Below are positions 9,269 to 18,083 of a DNA stretch of 64,000 nt, one piece after another. Location of the stretch: NCBI RefSeq assembly GCF_001652915.1, contig NZ_BBQI01000012.1:124001-188000 (forward strand), written 5' to 3'. The stretch is from Cupriavidus sp. D384. Its GTDB lineage: Bacteria; Pseudomonadota; Gammaproteobacteria; Burkholderiales; Burkholderiaceae. Numbering within the stretch: the first letter of the stretch is position 1; each line of letters begins with the position of its first letter. The translations under genes were made by a program, and so were the position numbers. Under the pieces are notes generated by a model. It was not told the origin of the DNA. It was given only the letters and a program-made list of their open reading frames with translations, and did not search any database.

Positions 9269-10354
9269 TTAGCAAACTCTTGTGACCGCATTCCGAGGGA
9301 TGGATTGGCACAAACGATAGGTCTGACTTGCCGTTCCACTGAAGAGTTGGTTGCGCTCTTCTGGCGTGTAGTTTTTCGTCAGTTTCTTGAATGCATTCCA
9401 CAGAACGTTATAGCTAAACATCCCGCGATCGACGGGGAAGTTGCTCTCAAACATATACCTGGCTGTGCCGAAAATGTCGATGCATTCATGCACGTACATT
9501 CTCCAGGAGTCGACTAGCGCGTCGGATGACGGCGGCAAAGGTGGTTCGTTGAAGCGAAATCCGGCGTATCGCATACCAAGCCCGCCTATCTTGATGACTA
9601 CGTTTTCGCATTCGGAAAGCAACCGCAGGCGGGTCGACCACTCCGAGAAGACCTCCTCACGGCGGCCTTCGTAAGGGCCGATACCAATCGGTCCGCCAAG
9701 GTGATTGACGACCACGGTAAGGTTGGGAAACGACCGGCACACATCCAATACTTCGTCCAGCTGAGTGAAGAAAGCCCAGAGATCCAAAGAAAGACCACGC
9801 CGCTCGATACACGAGATTGCCTCTCGGGCACGAGAATCCATCAGTATTCCCGAGGGGATGTCCAGCGGTCGCACCCGGCTGTCGGCATGCCACACCACGC
9901 TGGGCCGTATGCCCTTGAAGCGCGGACCTGCGGCTCGCATATGTGCATCGAGCACCGGTTCGACCTGTTTCCCTAATAGCAAGTCCGTCGTGCCGACGAT
10001 ACCAGCCGCCACGCGAACTTGACCATACTCTCCGCTGGCGCTTTGCGCCGCAATGCCATTGACGAACTCGGTCTCGCCGACCGGCTTCATCTCTTCCTCA
10101 CCATCTGCTCGGTACATCGAACGACACTGCACATGGACGGTGTGCGTGATGTGATGACCAGCCGTGAAGTCATCTAGCGCTTCATCCAACAAGTACCGGT
10201 TGGTGGGGAGATTCCACAGGTGATGGTGCGGGTCCACGATAGGCAATTCCGGCTCGACTATCTCCTCCCGACGGAGAGCCAGCCACTCGAGATTTGCACT
10301 TGGATGCGCGGTCAGCGCGGACTTGATTGAACTATCAGACACGACGTTACTCAT
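9269..10354 (-). CDS. amidohydrolase-2 family metal-dependent hydrolase
   Basis: A 361-residue TIM-barrel hydrolase of the amidohydrolase_2 group. It shows the metal-binding HxH in VDPHHHLWN, a later histidine in VVVNHLGGP and the family's C-terminal FESNFPVDRG segment. Members hydrolyse lactones or decarboxylate ring acids such as pyrone or aromatic intermediates. It follows the permease gene by 86 bases in the same direction, so the pair probably imports and processes one compound. The substrate is unknown. Confidence 0.9.
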   Translation of the reverse strand: MSNVVSDSSIKSALTAHPSANLEWLALRREEIVEPELPIVDPHHHLWNLPTNRYLLDEALDDFTAGHHITHTVHVQCRSMYRADGEEEMKPVGETEFVNGIAAQSASGEYGQVRVAAGIVGTTDLLLGKQVEPVLDAHMRAAGPRFKGIRPSVVWHADSRVRPLDIPSGILMDSRAREAISCIERRGLSLDLWAFFTQLDEVLDVCRSFPNLTVVVNHLGGPIGIGPYEGRREEVFSEWSTRLRLLSECENVVIKIGGLGMRYAGFRFNEPPLPPSSDALVDSWRMYVHECIDIFGTARYMFESNFPVDRGMFSYNVLWNAFKKLTKNYTPEERNQLFSGTASQTYRLCQSIPRNAVTRVC

Positions 10355-10440
10355 CCGTAAAGATGAAAGCAGGCTCCGACCGCTATGGTGGAGCCTCTTG
10401 GATAGATACTGACGCTCAACCGAACGTCACGGAGTGCCGG

Positions 10441-11745
10441 CTATGCGGGTGCACTCGACATTGATCCCTGATGAGATCGGCCAGCCATAATGGCGATGAA
10501 GCTGATCACTGCGATGAGCATCGTGTAGCCGTAGAACAGCCAGATTCCGCCACCATGCATCGCAATGAGAACGGTTGCGATAATTGGAAGGGGGCCACCG
10601 AAGATTGCGCCGGACGCCTGGTAGCCCACTGAAAGCCCTGTGTAGCGAACGTTAGTCGGAAACATTTCAGAGAACAGTGCTGCCTGAGAAGCGTGGCAAG
10701 CTGCGTGCCCAAGCCCCAGCATCACGACATAGCAGACCAAGAGCCATCCGTAAGCCCTCGACTCAAGCGCTGTGAAGAACGGAAACGCCATAACTGCCAT
10801 CACCAACAGTCCACCCACGAACACCTTTCGGCGGGAAATGCGGTCGGTCAATGCGCCGAACAACGGAATCATGCACATCTCCGCGAATGCCCCCAAGCAC
10901 ACGGCCATAAGCATCTTGGACTGGCTGATTCCAAGTTTCGTCACGGCATAGGAAACCATCGCAACGGCGCATGCATAGAAAAAAGTGTTGGGAGCGGCTT
11001 GAGCGAACATAATCGCCAGCAGTTGGCGCGGATGTTGTTTGACGACGGTGGCAAGCGGCATCCCTTCAATTTGCCCTGAATCCTTCGCCTTCTGGAAGTC
11101 AGGGGACTCCATTACCTTGGTGCGAATGAGAATCCCCACGCCAAGCATCAATGCGCTGAGCAGGAATGGGATACGCCATCCCCAGGACATCAACGCCGAC
11201 TGGTCCATGTTGATGATCGCAAGGAAGGTCGCATTACCAAGTAGCAGGCCGAGGAACGAACCGCATTGCGGCAGGCTTCCGAAGAATCCTCGCTTCGCCT
11301 TATCCGCGTGCTCGACCACTGTCACGATTGCACCGCCATACTCGGCGCCAACGGAAAGGCCCTGAATGACTCGAAGCAGCAACAGCAGAATTGCGCCGAT
11401 GATGCCGGCGGTCTCATAGGTCGGAAGCAGCCCGATGAGAGTCGTTGCCGCCCCCATGATGATGAAGCTCCACAGCAAAGTGGTCTTCCGACCAACACGG
11501 TCGCCAATATGGCCTGCGATGATGCCCCCAAGCGGCCGGACCACCCAAGCAGTCGCGAAAGTCATGAAGCCCAGCAAGGTACCCGTAGTGCTATCGAACG
11601 ACGGGAAGAACAGCTTATTCAGAAAGAGTGCCGAGATTACGCCAAAAATGTAGAAGTCATACCACTCGATAGTGGCGCCAATGAATGTCGATGCCACAAC
11701 AATGCGTCGCTGACGCGCCTGTGCCTGGGGCGTGCGGGTGTCCAT
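10441..11745 (-). CDS. MHS-family major facilitator permease (metabolite:H+ symporter)
   Basis: A 434-residue inner-membrane transporter with about 12 hydrophobic segments. It has the MHS signature at the N-terminus (STFIGATIEWYDFYIFG), the cytoplasmic-loop motif GHIGDRVGRK and the second-half equivalent DRISRRKVF. Homologues such as ShiA and ProP import organic acids with protons. The start at 11745 is fixed by AGGAG six bases upstream; an upstream in-frame ATG lacks this. Its promoter and operator match those of the acyl-CoA synthetase operon, tying it to that pathway. Confidence 0.93.
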   Translation of the reverse strand: MDTRTPQAQARQRRIVVASTFIGATIEWYDFYIFGVISALFLNKLFFPSFDSTTGTLLGFMTFATAWVVRPLGGIIAGHIGDRVGRKTTLLWSFIIMGAATTLIGLLPTYETAGIIGAILLLLLRVIQGLSVGAEYGGAIVTVVEHADKAKRGFFGSLPQCGSFLGLLLGNATFLAIINMDQSALMSWGWRIPFLLSALMLGVGILIRTKVMESPDFQKAKDSGQIEGMPLATVVKQHPRQLLAIMFAQAAPNTFFYACAVAMVSYAVTKLGISQSKMLMAVCLGAFAEMCMIPLFGALTDRISRRKVFVGGLLVMAVMAFPFFTALESRAYGWLLVCYVVMLGLGHAACHASQAALFSEMFPTNVRYTGLSVGYQASGAIFGGPLPIIATVLIAMHGGGIWLFYGYTMLIAVISFIAIMAGRSHQGSMSSAPA

Positions 11746-11795
11746 CTTGTCTCCTGTTATATATGCGGCGCTACTCCTGCCCGCTATGTTCAAAG

Positions 11796-11824
11796 ACTGT
11801 AGCCACCGTGCGTTGCCGCGTCAA
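11796..11824 (-). promoter_or_regulatory. sigma-70-type promoter of the permease-amidohydrolase operon
   Basis: Reading leftward: TTGACG (11824-11819), a 17-base spacer and TACAGT (11801-11796), identical in hexamers and spacing to the promoter at 5582-5610. It would give a leader of roughly 45 bases. Confidence 0.7.
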
Positions 11825-11839
11825 GAATAAAAGGAACCG

Positions 11840-11856
11840 GTTCCATTTAGTGGAAC
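11840..11856. promoter_or_regulatory. candidate regulator operator, GTTCCA-N5-TGGAAC
   Basis: Perfect interrupted palindrome 15 bases upstream of the -35 hexamer, part of a longer symmetric run (GGAACCGGTTCC overlaps its left arm). It matches the site at 5625-5641 in sequence and position. A site upstream of -35 suggests activation. Confidence 0.6.
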
Positions 11857-12158
11857 TAGTTAAGCTGATGTGCTGGGGTGTTTATGAGTTGTGAAGGCGA
11901 AGTGCTAACGCGAACGTTTTACGAGCATGGTGTGCCTCCGCGAGCGAGTCCGCAGGTGCGGTCATACCAGATTTCGCGTCGATCTCAGCATCGCCGCGAA
12001 GTAACTGGGAACTTGGCTTTTAGGTCAATGTCTTCTTTTGGAGAAGTTTCCGACATTGCCATAGGGAAGCTCGATGTCCGAGAAGGGTCGGTCAGCGACC
12101 GTCGGCGGCACAGGTTTCGGAGCAAACTGATCTTTCCTTCGTTGGAAAGGAGATGATC
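11857..12158. other. intergenic stretch before the recombinase gene
   Basis: About 300 bases with no convincing gene. An open frame at 11878-12156 has arginine-rich, low-complexity translation and no ribosome site. The last bases hold the GGAAAGGAG site of the recombinase gene. Confidence 0.5.
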
Positions 12159-12785
12159 ATGGAGACGTCCAATTCATCCGCCGCCCCGCGGGCACCGTGG
12201 AATAAAGGTAAGCTCACCGGACAAAAGCCGCCGCTGAAGCTCTACGAGATCTGGGCAATCCGGACAAGGCTGCAGATGTCGTCAAACCTTCGTGAGCTCG
12301 CACTGTTCAATCTTGCGATCGATAGCAAGCTTCGAGCGTGTGATCTCACAAAACTATGCGTACGAGACGTTTGTCAGGGTAGCCGCGTTAGTGCCCGAGC
12401 GACGGTGATCCAGCAGAAGACGCATAGACCAGTTCAGTTCGAGATTACTGAGCAGCCCCGCTCCAGCCTTGAGGCATGGACCGCCCATCGCGGATTACGC
12501 TCGTCGGATGCTCTGTTTCCAAGTCGGATTCACGCCTCGGCTCACCTGTCCACCCGCCAGTACGCACGGCTAGTGCATCATTGGATCGCATCCATTGGCC
12601 TAGACGACACAGCGTACGGCACCCACACTATGCGGCGTACCAAGGCATCTCTCATCTATCGCAGAACCAAGAACCTCCGCGCCGTGCAATTGCTGCTGGG
12701 CCACACGAAGCTGGAGAGCACGGTTCGCTACCTCGGTATCGAAGTCGACGACGCGCTTGAGATGGCGGAGCAGACCGAAGTGTGA
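12159..12785 (+). CDS. short tyrosine recombinase/integrase
   Basis: A 208-residue site-specific recombinase that is essentially only a catalytic domain. The residues can be placed: Arg59 in KLRACDL, Lys87 in QQKTH, His156/Arg159 in HTMRR, His182 in LLGHTKLEST and the nucleophile Tyr191. The N-terminal core-binding domain of full-length integrases is missing. AGGAG six bases before ATG at 12159 favours this start over the ATG at 12153. It stands between the catabolic cluster and the patchwork region, and may mark a past integration boundary. Short recombinases of this type occur widely in Burkholderiales, so mobility is not proven. Confidence 0.88.
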   Translation: METSNSSAAPRAPWNKGKLTGQKPPLKLYEIWAIRTRLQMSSNLRELALFNLAIDSKLRACDLTKLCVRDVCQGSRVSARATVIQQKTHRPVQFEITEQPRSSLEAWTAHRGLRSSDALFPSRIHASAHLSTRQYARLVHHWIASIGLDDTAYGTHTMRRTKASLIYRRTKNLRAVQLLLGHTKLESTVRYLGIEVDDALEMAEQTEV

Positions 12786-13017
12786 AAACCTCGGGCCGGC
12801 GAGCGGGCGCTTGCCGGCCAGGAGCCGACACTCGCAAGTTCGATTGCCAAAGGCCGCTACGGCTTCGGTTGCAGCCAATGCAACGTCCCAGTTCCCGAGT
12901 CGCTCCGCAGTTCCTCTCCTTGTCCAGGCGGGACGCCTCGCAAGCTTTAATCGCCCCGCTGCGCCTGCTGGTCATCCGTCGGCGCACCTGTGGTATTCGC
13001 TGCTACAGCGCAACCCC

Positions 13018-13548
13018 CTATTGCTTGGACCGATCGGGGTAAATCTGGACGTACGGACGGTAAGAGTACAAACGGAGGCTGTTCCTTGGCGTGCCCAAGG
13101 GGTAGTCCTCAGGAGATACTACATACACGAATAGTTGCGGTCCCTTGATGTCGAAGTAGACTATCTTGTCCGTCATGTCATTCGGCAATCGGTGCCGGAG
13201 GTCGACCGAATCCTCAAAGACTTGACCGGTACTCTTGATGCGCCATTCGACATAGAGAGTGTCGGCAGGACGCATACGTCCGCGGACACCTGCCTGTTGG
13301 CCAATCCGTCCCTCCTCCAACGCCCATTTCGGCGGACGTGTACCGGTCATGTCCGAGTCGCCGTAGCGATAATTCAGCACCTCTACCGCCGGCACGGCTC
13401 CACGAGTATCAAAACTAAAGGAGTGATTGGCCGCTTTCTGCGACAAGGCACACGCCCCCAGAAAAAGCGAAGCCAGCAAAGGCATCGCCCAGTAGAGACG
13501 ACGGTTTTGCACGGCGCGGTTCGGGTAGCTGGGGCAGTAGGCGATCAT
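13018..13548 (-). CDS. predicted lipoprotein A, paralogue of lipoprotein B
   Basis: About 176 residues with a lipoprotein signal (LLASLFLGAC) and a soluble domain. It is clearly paralogous to the product at 13932-14489: both share SFDTR, PAVEVL, YRYGDS, GRIGQ, DTLYV, WRIK and VDLRHRLP. The family is not recognised. Together with the gene remnants in front of each copy, the arrangement recalls immunity lipoprotein arrays beside secreted toxins, but this is inference. Starts at 13575 and 13548 are both possible; no strong ribosome site decides. Confidence 0.75.
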   Translation of the reverse strand: MIAYCPSYPNRAVQNRRLYWAMPLLASLFLGACALSQKAANHSFSFDTRGAVPAVEVLNYRYGDSDMTGTRPPKWALEEGRIGQQAGVRGRMRPADTLYVEWRIKSTGQVFEDSVDLRHRLPNDMTDKIVYFDIKGPQLFVYVVSPEDYPLGTPRNSLRLYSYRPYVQIYPDRSKQ

Positions 13549-13589
13549 GACAAGTATCGATTGCTTTAAGCTCATGGCAAACCTGGCAG

Positions 13590-13733
13590 GCTCTGACCAA
13601 TCTAGCAAGTTTTCCCTCGCAACCGCGGCCAGCGAAGTGGAGTGTATGAGTCAACTCTGTTGCGAGCAACCGCGAATCACTCGACCAGGATTTCGTCGTG
13701 ATACAACTTCGCTTGTTGCGCACGACACTGAAT
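13590..13733. repeat. upstream duplicated segment, copy 1
   Basis: This stretch before lipoprotein A is similar to 14623-14793 before lipoprotein B. Shared blocks include AACCGCGGC, AGCGAAGTGG, GTGTATGAGTC and CGCGAATCACT. It spans the end of a gene remnant and the leader of the lipoprotein gene, so a whole cassette was duplicated and has diverged. Confidence 0.7.
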
Positions 13734-13900
13734 GACCCAGGAAGGCCGTGTCCGGATAGGAGAAGGGCCAAGACCAGCCAAAAGGCACCATCGGAATGCC
13801 GTTGTCCCAAGGTCTGTTTTCGCACTCGGAAGCGGAGACGTTCTTGAAGGCATCGAAGAAGACGAACTGGATATTATAAATCCGCCTGTCGGTCACGCCT
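13677..13900 (-). pseudogene. 3' remnant of an unidentified gene, frameshifted, copy 1
   Basis: Reading leftward, one frame gives a protein-like stretch (FVFFDAFKNV, ENRPWDNGIPMVP, WPFSYPDTAFLGHS). After an apparent one-base shift, another frame ends in RAQQAKLYHDEILVE and a stop at 13677. The same C-terminal pattern, RAQQANPYRDEMPVK, ends copy 2 at 14731, so this tail was once translated. The parent could be a secreted effector whose 3' end was duplicated with its cognate lipoprotein gene. The product is not identified. Confidence 0.5.
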
Positions 13901-13931
13901 CCTGCACTGCTTGCTGTACTATTGCCAGTCC

Positions 13932-14489
13932 TTATTTCCTGGGTTGGCCGATATAAATCATTTGGTACTTGGTGTGATACGTAAATGGCAAATTCTTAAT
14001 CGGTGCGCCTGCCGGCGCTGCTTCTGATGCGCCAACGGGTAGGAATTTCTGATCTGCGACGTATACATAGAGTTGCCTGTCGACAATGTAGAAGGCCACC
14101 CTCTTATCCTTCATATCGCTAGGCAATCGATGCCGCAGGTCCACGTAATCCTGCAGAACCTCACCAGTATCCTTGATACGCCACTTGACGTAAAGCGTAT
14201 CGCCGACCAACATCGACCCATTGACGTTCGTCATTTGTCCGATCCGGCCCTGCTTCAACTCCCATTCTTCGGGATGCACACCAGGCATGCTTGAATCACC
14301 GTAGCGGAAATCCAGTACCTCTACGGCCGGAATTGCTCGACGAGTATCGAAGCTAAAAGCGTGAGCGGCGGTTCTTTGGGTCGAGACACAGGCAGCGAGA
14401 GATAAAGAAGCCAACATGACCATCAAAAAAAAAATGAAGTAGGTCATTTGTGCAGATCGGTCGCGATAAATAAAGAAATAATTCTTCAT
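13932..14489 (-). CDS. predicted lipoprotein B, paralogue of lipoprotein A
   Basis: A 185-residue lipoprotein with a signal sequence (FLMVMLASLSLAAC) and a domain homologous to lipoprotein A. It carries an insertion before the C-terminus (GASEAAPAGAP). It would be anchored in the outer or inner membrane facing the periplasm. The start at 14489 gives a basic n-region; a second ATG at 14447 is possible. Divergence from copy A, with identical gene order of remnant plus lipoprotein, points to an old cassette duplication. Confidence 0.75.
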   Translation of the reverse strand: MKNYFFIYRDRSAQMTYFIFFLMVMLASLSLAACVSTQRTAAHAFSFDTRRAIPAVEVLDFRYGDSSMPGVHPEEWELKQGRIGQMTNVNGSMLVGDTLYVKWRIKDTGEVLQDYVDLRHRLPSDMKDKRVAFYIVDRQLYVYVADQKFLPVGASEAAPAGAPIKNLPFTYHTKYQMIYIGQPRK

Positions 14490-14622
14490 TTTATATAGTT
14501 GGGTTGCAGCCGATGCCACGCCGCAGCTTCGTGTCGCTCCGCAGCCCCCCCCTGCCCAGGCGGGAGGCGCGCTCGGGGTAGCTGGGGTAGTAGGTGACGA
14601 TTGTTTGAAGCTTTGGGAAAAG

Positions 14623-14793
14623 CACGCTCTGATCAATTTAGCAGGGTTTTCCCCACAACCGCGGCTAGCGAAGTGGGGGTGTATGAGTCGTGCAACATCG
14701 ATCCTCAAGTCTTTTGCGTGCGCCCGCGAATCACTTGACCGGCATCTCGTCGCGATATGGGTTCGCTTGTTGTGCACGATACGGAATGACCGA
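14623..14793. repeat. upstream duplicated segment, copy 2
   Basis: Counterpart of 13590-13733 with many point differences and a short insertion. It contains the leader of lipoprotein B and the end of the second gene remnant. A further weak match (CTCCGCAG, CCAGGCGGGA) links 12890-12940 with 14530-14570. Confidence 0.65.
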
Positions 14794-14835
14794 TTCAGCC
14801 CAAACATCGGTCGTCCGCAACACGGAGTTTGGTAG
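14731..14835 (-). pseudogene. 3' remnant of an unidentified gene, copy 2
   Basis: Leftward frame ending RAQQANPYRDEMPVK and a stop at 14731-14733, matching the tail of copy 1 at 13677. Only about 35 residues are readable before similarity fades near 14840. The rest of the gene is absent. Confidence 0.45.
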
Positions 14836-14990
14836 GCCGCTCAGGGTCGCAAGTCGTCTCTGGAGCCGGCAGGCCATGGCCACGTAGGTCGAAGGCCGAG
14901 GCGGAAGTCAATATCGGCCTTTGGACTCATTCCCTCTAGGTTGGCGACAATCTGGCAAACTCCTGACTAATGAAATTTCAGGCGTAGTGG

Positions 14991-15665
14991 ATGTCCATTA
15001 AGGTGAGCGGCACAGAAGGCTACGCCGAAAATGCAGAGCATTTTGTCAAGCAATGGCAGAACATCCCCTTTGCTGACCAACACAAGCCAGTCCTGCACCT
15101 CATACCAGAGATCCCGTCAAGGATTCTCGACGTTGGTTCAGGAGTGGGGACGGATGCGGTGGCGTTTTCGGCTATGGGTCACACCGTCGTAGCGGTTGAG
15201 CCAGTCGACGAACTGCGCGCTGCCGGAATTGAGTTGCATCCTTCGTCGCGGGTTGAATGGATCAATGACAGCCTCCCCGATCTTACTATCCTTCTTTCGA
15301 GGAAGGAGACATTTGACGTAGTGATGCTAACAGCCGTCTGGATGCATCTTGATGAAGAGATGCGGCGGCGTGCGATGCCGAACGTAACTTCACTTGTGAG
15401 CGATGGTGGCGTTCTGATCATGTCTCTGCGGCATGGGCCCGTTCCCCAAGGCCGTTGCATGTTTGCCGTTTCGGCCGAAGAGACTATCCAACTCGCTCGC
15501 ATCGAAGGCATGCAACCCGTGCTCAATCTCCGTACCGAGTCCATTCAGCAAGTGAATCGGAACATGGGCGTGACCTGGACCCGATTAGCGTTTAGGAAGA
15601 GGCAGCAAAGAGGGATAGATGTCGTTGAGCAAATGTTCCCGGACAGGGCTTCGACGCGCCGTTGA
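14991..15665 (+). CDS. class I SAM-dependent methyltransferase
   Basis: A 224-residue Rossmann-fold methyltransferase. Motif I is ILDVGSGVGTDA at about residues 44-55, an acidic motif II is in AVEPVDEL, and the post-II loop is FDVVMLTAVWMHLD. The substrate is not evident; the architecture is that of small-molecule methyltransferases of the methyltransferase-11 type. It stands alone between leftward genes with only a weak ribosome site. Confidence 0.85.
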   Translation: MSIKVSGTEGYAENAEHFVKQWQNIPFADQHKPVLHLIPEIPSRILDVGSGVGTDAVAFSAMGHTVVAVEPVDELRAAGIELHPSSRVEWINDSLPDLTILLSRKETFDVVMLTAVWMHLDEEMRRRAMPNVTSLVSDGGVLIMSLRHGPVPQGRCMFAVSAEETIQLARIEGMQPVLNLRTESIQQVNRNMGVTWTRLAFRKRQQRGIDVVEQMFPDRASTRR

Positions 15666-15747
15666 GCGGCCCGATGTCGGAAAAGCTGGAGGGCCGCTCA
15701 GGGTCGTGAGGCGACACCGACCCGTGCCACAGCGCGGAGGCTGCCCC

Positions 15748-16050
15748 CTATCGCTTGCTTTCCGACATTTGCTTCACGCGCACGGAAGGCAGCCACACTC
15801 CTGGGCCCGGAGCACGGATGACAGTGCCCAGTACCGTCACTTCGCGCCCCGTCAACGAACGCGCCTGATCCAACGGCACACCGACCAGCTCCCAGTTCGC
15901 GTGAGCCTCAGTCTCCAGCATCACAATGGGAAACGGCTCGTTGCCCTTAATGTGAATCTCGCCCACCAGCTCTTGCTTTTGCTCGGTCGCCGCTGTCGCA
16001 CAAGCTGCGAGACCAAGGGCCATCAGTGCCGAAATCAGGATCTTTCGCAT
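15748..16050 (-). CDS. small predicted lipoprotein
   Basis: About 100 residues with signal peptide and lipobox (ALMALGLAAC), then a beta-rich domain (EIHIKGNEPFPIVML, GREVTVLGTVI) that resembles small OB-like folds. An in-frame ATG at 16095 overlaps the stop of the upstream peptidase gene as TAATG, which would allow coupled translation with a 15-residue longer n-region. The ATG at 16050 gives the more typical signal peptide. It probably forms an operon with the peptidase. Function unknown. Confidence 0.75.
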   Translation of the reverse strand: MRKILISALMALGLAACATAATEQKQELVGEIHIKGNEPFPIVMLETEAHANWELVGVPLDQARSLTGREVTVLGTVIRAPGPGVWLPSVRVKQMSESKR

Positions 16051-16094
16051 CAGTTTCGAAGAGATACGGGGCGGCGTGTGCCGCCCCTTGGCCA

Positions 16095-17804
16095 TTATTG
16101 AATCACGACCGACAGCGTCGAGTTAGCCGGCACCTTGACCGTCTCGCTATACGTGCCATTCACCGCCTTGCGGACCACCGGCAGGCTAGCGTAGGGCTGG
16201 AGCGTCGCCGGCACCGATTGCGTCAGCGTGCGGCTGGCCACCAGCGCCTGCGGATCGATTAGCGGCAGCGTGAAGCCACCTTCCGCGCGGGCCGGGAAAC
16301 CAAAGCCAGTCGGGCTTGGCGCCTTCATTAGCGCACCAGACGTCGCAGCAAAGCGGCGCAGCTGCTCGCCCAGGCTGGACGTCGGCACGGTCGCCTTGAT
16401 CGACGAGTCCAAGACCGCCACCGAGTCCGTACTGCTCACATTGTTCAGCAGATGCTTGTAGAAGCCCAGCCCAAGCTGTCGGTCCAGGAAACCACCGAGC
16501 GAGCCGGACACCGAATAGCTGTCGCAGGCGGCGCCGAACGGATCCCAGGTCAGCAGGCTGCAGTTGTACGAGCCGGCCTTGTAGTTGATGTAGTTCGGGA
16601 AGCGCACGTCCCGGATCGCGTTGTAGGTCGGGTCGATCGACTGGCTCGCGAAGTCCTCCATCATCATCGCCGAGGCCTCTTCCAGCCACGTGCTGAAGGC
16701 ATAGGCCGGACCCTTCACCACGCCACGGCGGTAGAAGTTCTGCATGTGCATGCCTTCGTGCGCCATGGTCAGCAACATCGCCTTCATGCCCTCGGGGCCG
16801 CCCAGGTAAAGCGTCTCCGAGTCCAGATACAAGGACACCGACTGGTTACTCAGTGGTTCGGCGGCCGCCGTCAGCGCATTGCGACCGTAGAAATAGCCCA
16901 CCATGCCGAACGGCTGGGTATTGTGGTCGAAGTTGAGGATCACGATGTCGATCGGCTGGGCCACCGCGCCGCTGATGAGATCGCTGTAGGCGTGCGGCCC
17001 CCAGACCGGGCCGCCGGTCTGCTTCAACATGTCATAGATCTTGCCGCTCGGCACAAATCCCGCGTACAGCGCGTTGACGATGGCCGTGCTGACCTTGCTC
17101 GGGCTTGTCTCGGTGCTCTCGACCCAGAAGTTCACGGTCGTGCCATCCGACGCAGCATCGGTGCGGATCAGCGTCACGGTGCGCTGCGTGTTGTCCTCGT
17201 GATAGAAGGTGCGGGTGTCACCTGGCGTGTACGCAGCGGCGCGCAGCGGCGTGGCGCCAAACGAGGAACTGCTTGGAGCGGTGCCCCGCGCCCCCGCTTT
17301 CGCCGCCCATCCGTCGCGGTTGAAGTCGGAGATGCGACGCTTGACCTCGTTCGTACCGTCATCCCACTGGATGGCGCTCGCGGCCACCGTGGGCAGGTAC
17401 GAGGAAGTCAGCGGGATCGTCGGCATGGTCTGGGCGGTGCCCGACTGGTTCGTGAACACCAGCGTCACATCCTGGCCCTTGAGCCCATCGATGCTGATCG
17501 GCATGTCGACCGCGCCAGCCGTGGCATTGATGTTCTGCCACACGCCGACGCCGGTGCCCGCATAGGTGTTGGCATCCACGGCGGCACAGTTCGAACAGGC
17601 CGGCACTACGACGCTCGTCGGCTTGGCCACAGGCTCGGCAGGTGTCTGCGTGCCCGGGCCGGTCGGCGCCGTGGTAGCCGTCGTGGTGGATTGCGTGGCG
17701 GGCTCAGCGCCATCACCACCGCCGCCGCAAGCCGCCAATACGGCCGACGTCAGCAGTGCCATTGCGAGAGACCCTGGGAACGACAAAGTGCGCGGGTTGC
17801 GCAT
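16095..17804 (-). CDS. M30-like zinc metallopeptidase lipoprotein
   Basis: A 569-residue exported protein. The signal ends in a lipobox (LTSAVLAAC) followed by a glycine run and a Thr/Pro-rich linker. The centre holds the zinc motif HEGMH at about residue 350, and 23 residues on, LEEASAMMMEDF supplies the expected third glutamate ligand. This layout fits the hyicolysin (M30) family of secreted peptidases. The start has AAGGAG at good spacing. It is anchored in the envelope or surface-exposed, and its target is unknown. Confidence 0.85.
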   Translation of the reverse strand: MRNPRTLSFPGSLAMALLTSAVLAACGGGGDGAEPATQSTTTATTAPTGPGTQTPAEPVAKPTSVVVPACSNCAAVDANTYAGTGVGVWQNINATAGAVDMPISIDGLKGQDVTLVFTNQSGTAQTMPTIPLTSSYLPTVAASAIQWDDGTNEVKRRISDFNRDGWAAKAGARGTAPSSSSFGATPLRAAAYTPGDTRTFYHEDNTQRTVTLIRTDAASDGTTVNFWVESTETSPSKVSTAIVNALYAGFVPSGKIYDMLKQTGGPVWGPHAYSDLISGAVAQPIDIVILNFDHNTQPFGMVGYFYGRNALTAAAEPLSNQSVSLYLDSETLYLGGPEGMKAMLLTMAHEGMHMQNFYRRGVVKGPAYAFSTWLEEASAMMMEDFASQSIDPTYNAIRDVRFPNYINYKAGSYNCSLLTWDPFGAACDSYSVSGSLGGFLDRQLGLGFYKHLLNNVSSTDSVAVLDSSIKATVPTSSLGEQLRRFAATSGALMKAPSPTGFGFPARAEGGFTLPLIDPQALVASRTLTQSVPATLQPYASLPVVRKAVNGTYSETVKVPANSTLSVVIQ

Positions 17805-17962
17805 GAGTATTTCTCCTTGTTTCGTTGGCCGCCACCTTCAGTTCGCGGCATCTCAATGTCGGCAAAATTGCCGAGCCCAACACCCCGCTTATGGGGGATA
17901 ACCCTTAGTCATAGGAGCCACTGGCACGGTGCATCCGAAGGGGACACGCACAACGGCATCAC

Positions 17963-17990
17963 AAAAAAAAACGCCCTGACGAGCAGGGCG
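17963..17990 (-). terminator. leftward Rho-independent terminator
   Basis: On the minus strand CGCCCTG-CTCGT-CAGGGCG is followed by a run of nine T. It lies about 95 bases after the stop of the small gene at 18084 and closes the leftward accessory operon, separating it from the peptidase gene. Confidence 0.85.
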
Positions 17991-18018
17991 GAGAGGAACG
18001 GGTCCATCTTGAGAGAGC

Positions 18019-18077
18019 TTCCGTAGCGGGGCGCTACGGAAACCATCTTATGGTGGTTTAGGGGGGACGAATCCCCC
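18019..18077. other. cluster of consecutive stem-loops before the terminator
   Basis: A perfect 10-bp stem (TTCCGTAGCG/CGCTACGGAA, loop GGG) lies at 18019-18041. ACCAT/ATGGT follows at about 18042-18054, then GGGGG/CCCCC at 18061-18077. All lie in the 3' region of the leftward operon. They may stabilise the mRNA end or be part of a composite terminator. Confidence 0.5.
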
Positions 18078-18083
18078 GAAAGC

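Noticed and set aside
11878..12156. 92-codon rightward frame before the recombinase
   Set aside because: Arg/Ser-rich translation, no ribosome site, and overlaps the recombinase leader.
16452..18026. Long rightward open frame of 524 codons
   Set aside because: It is antisense to the M30-like peptidase gene; its translation is Arg/His-rich low complexity with no domain.
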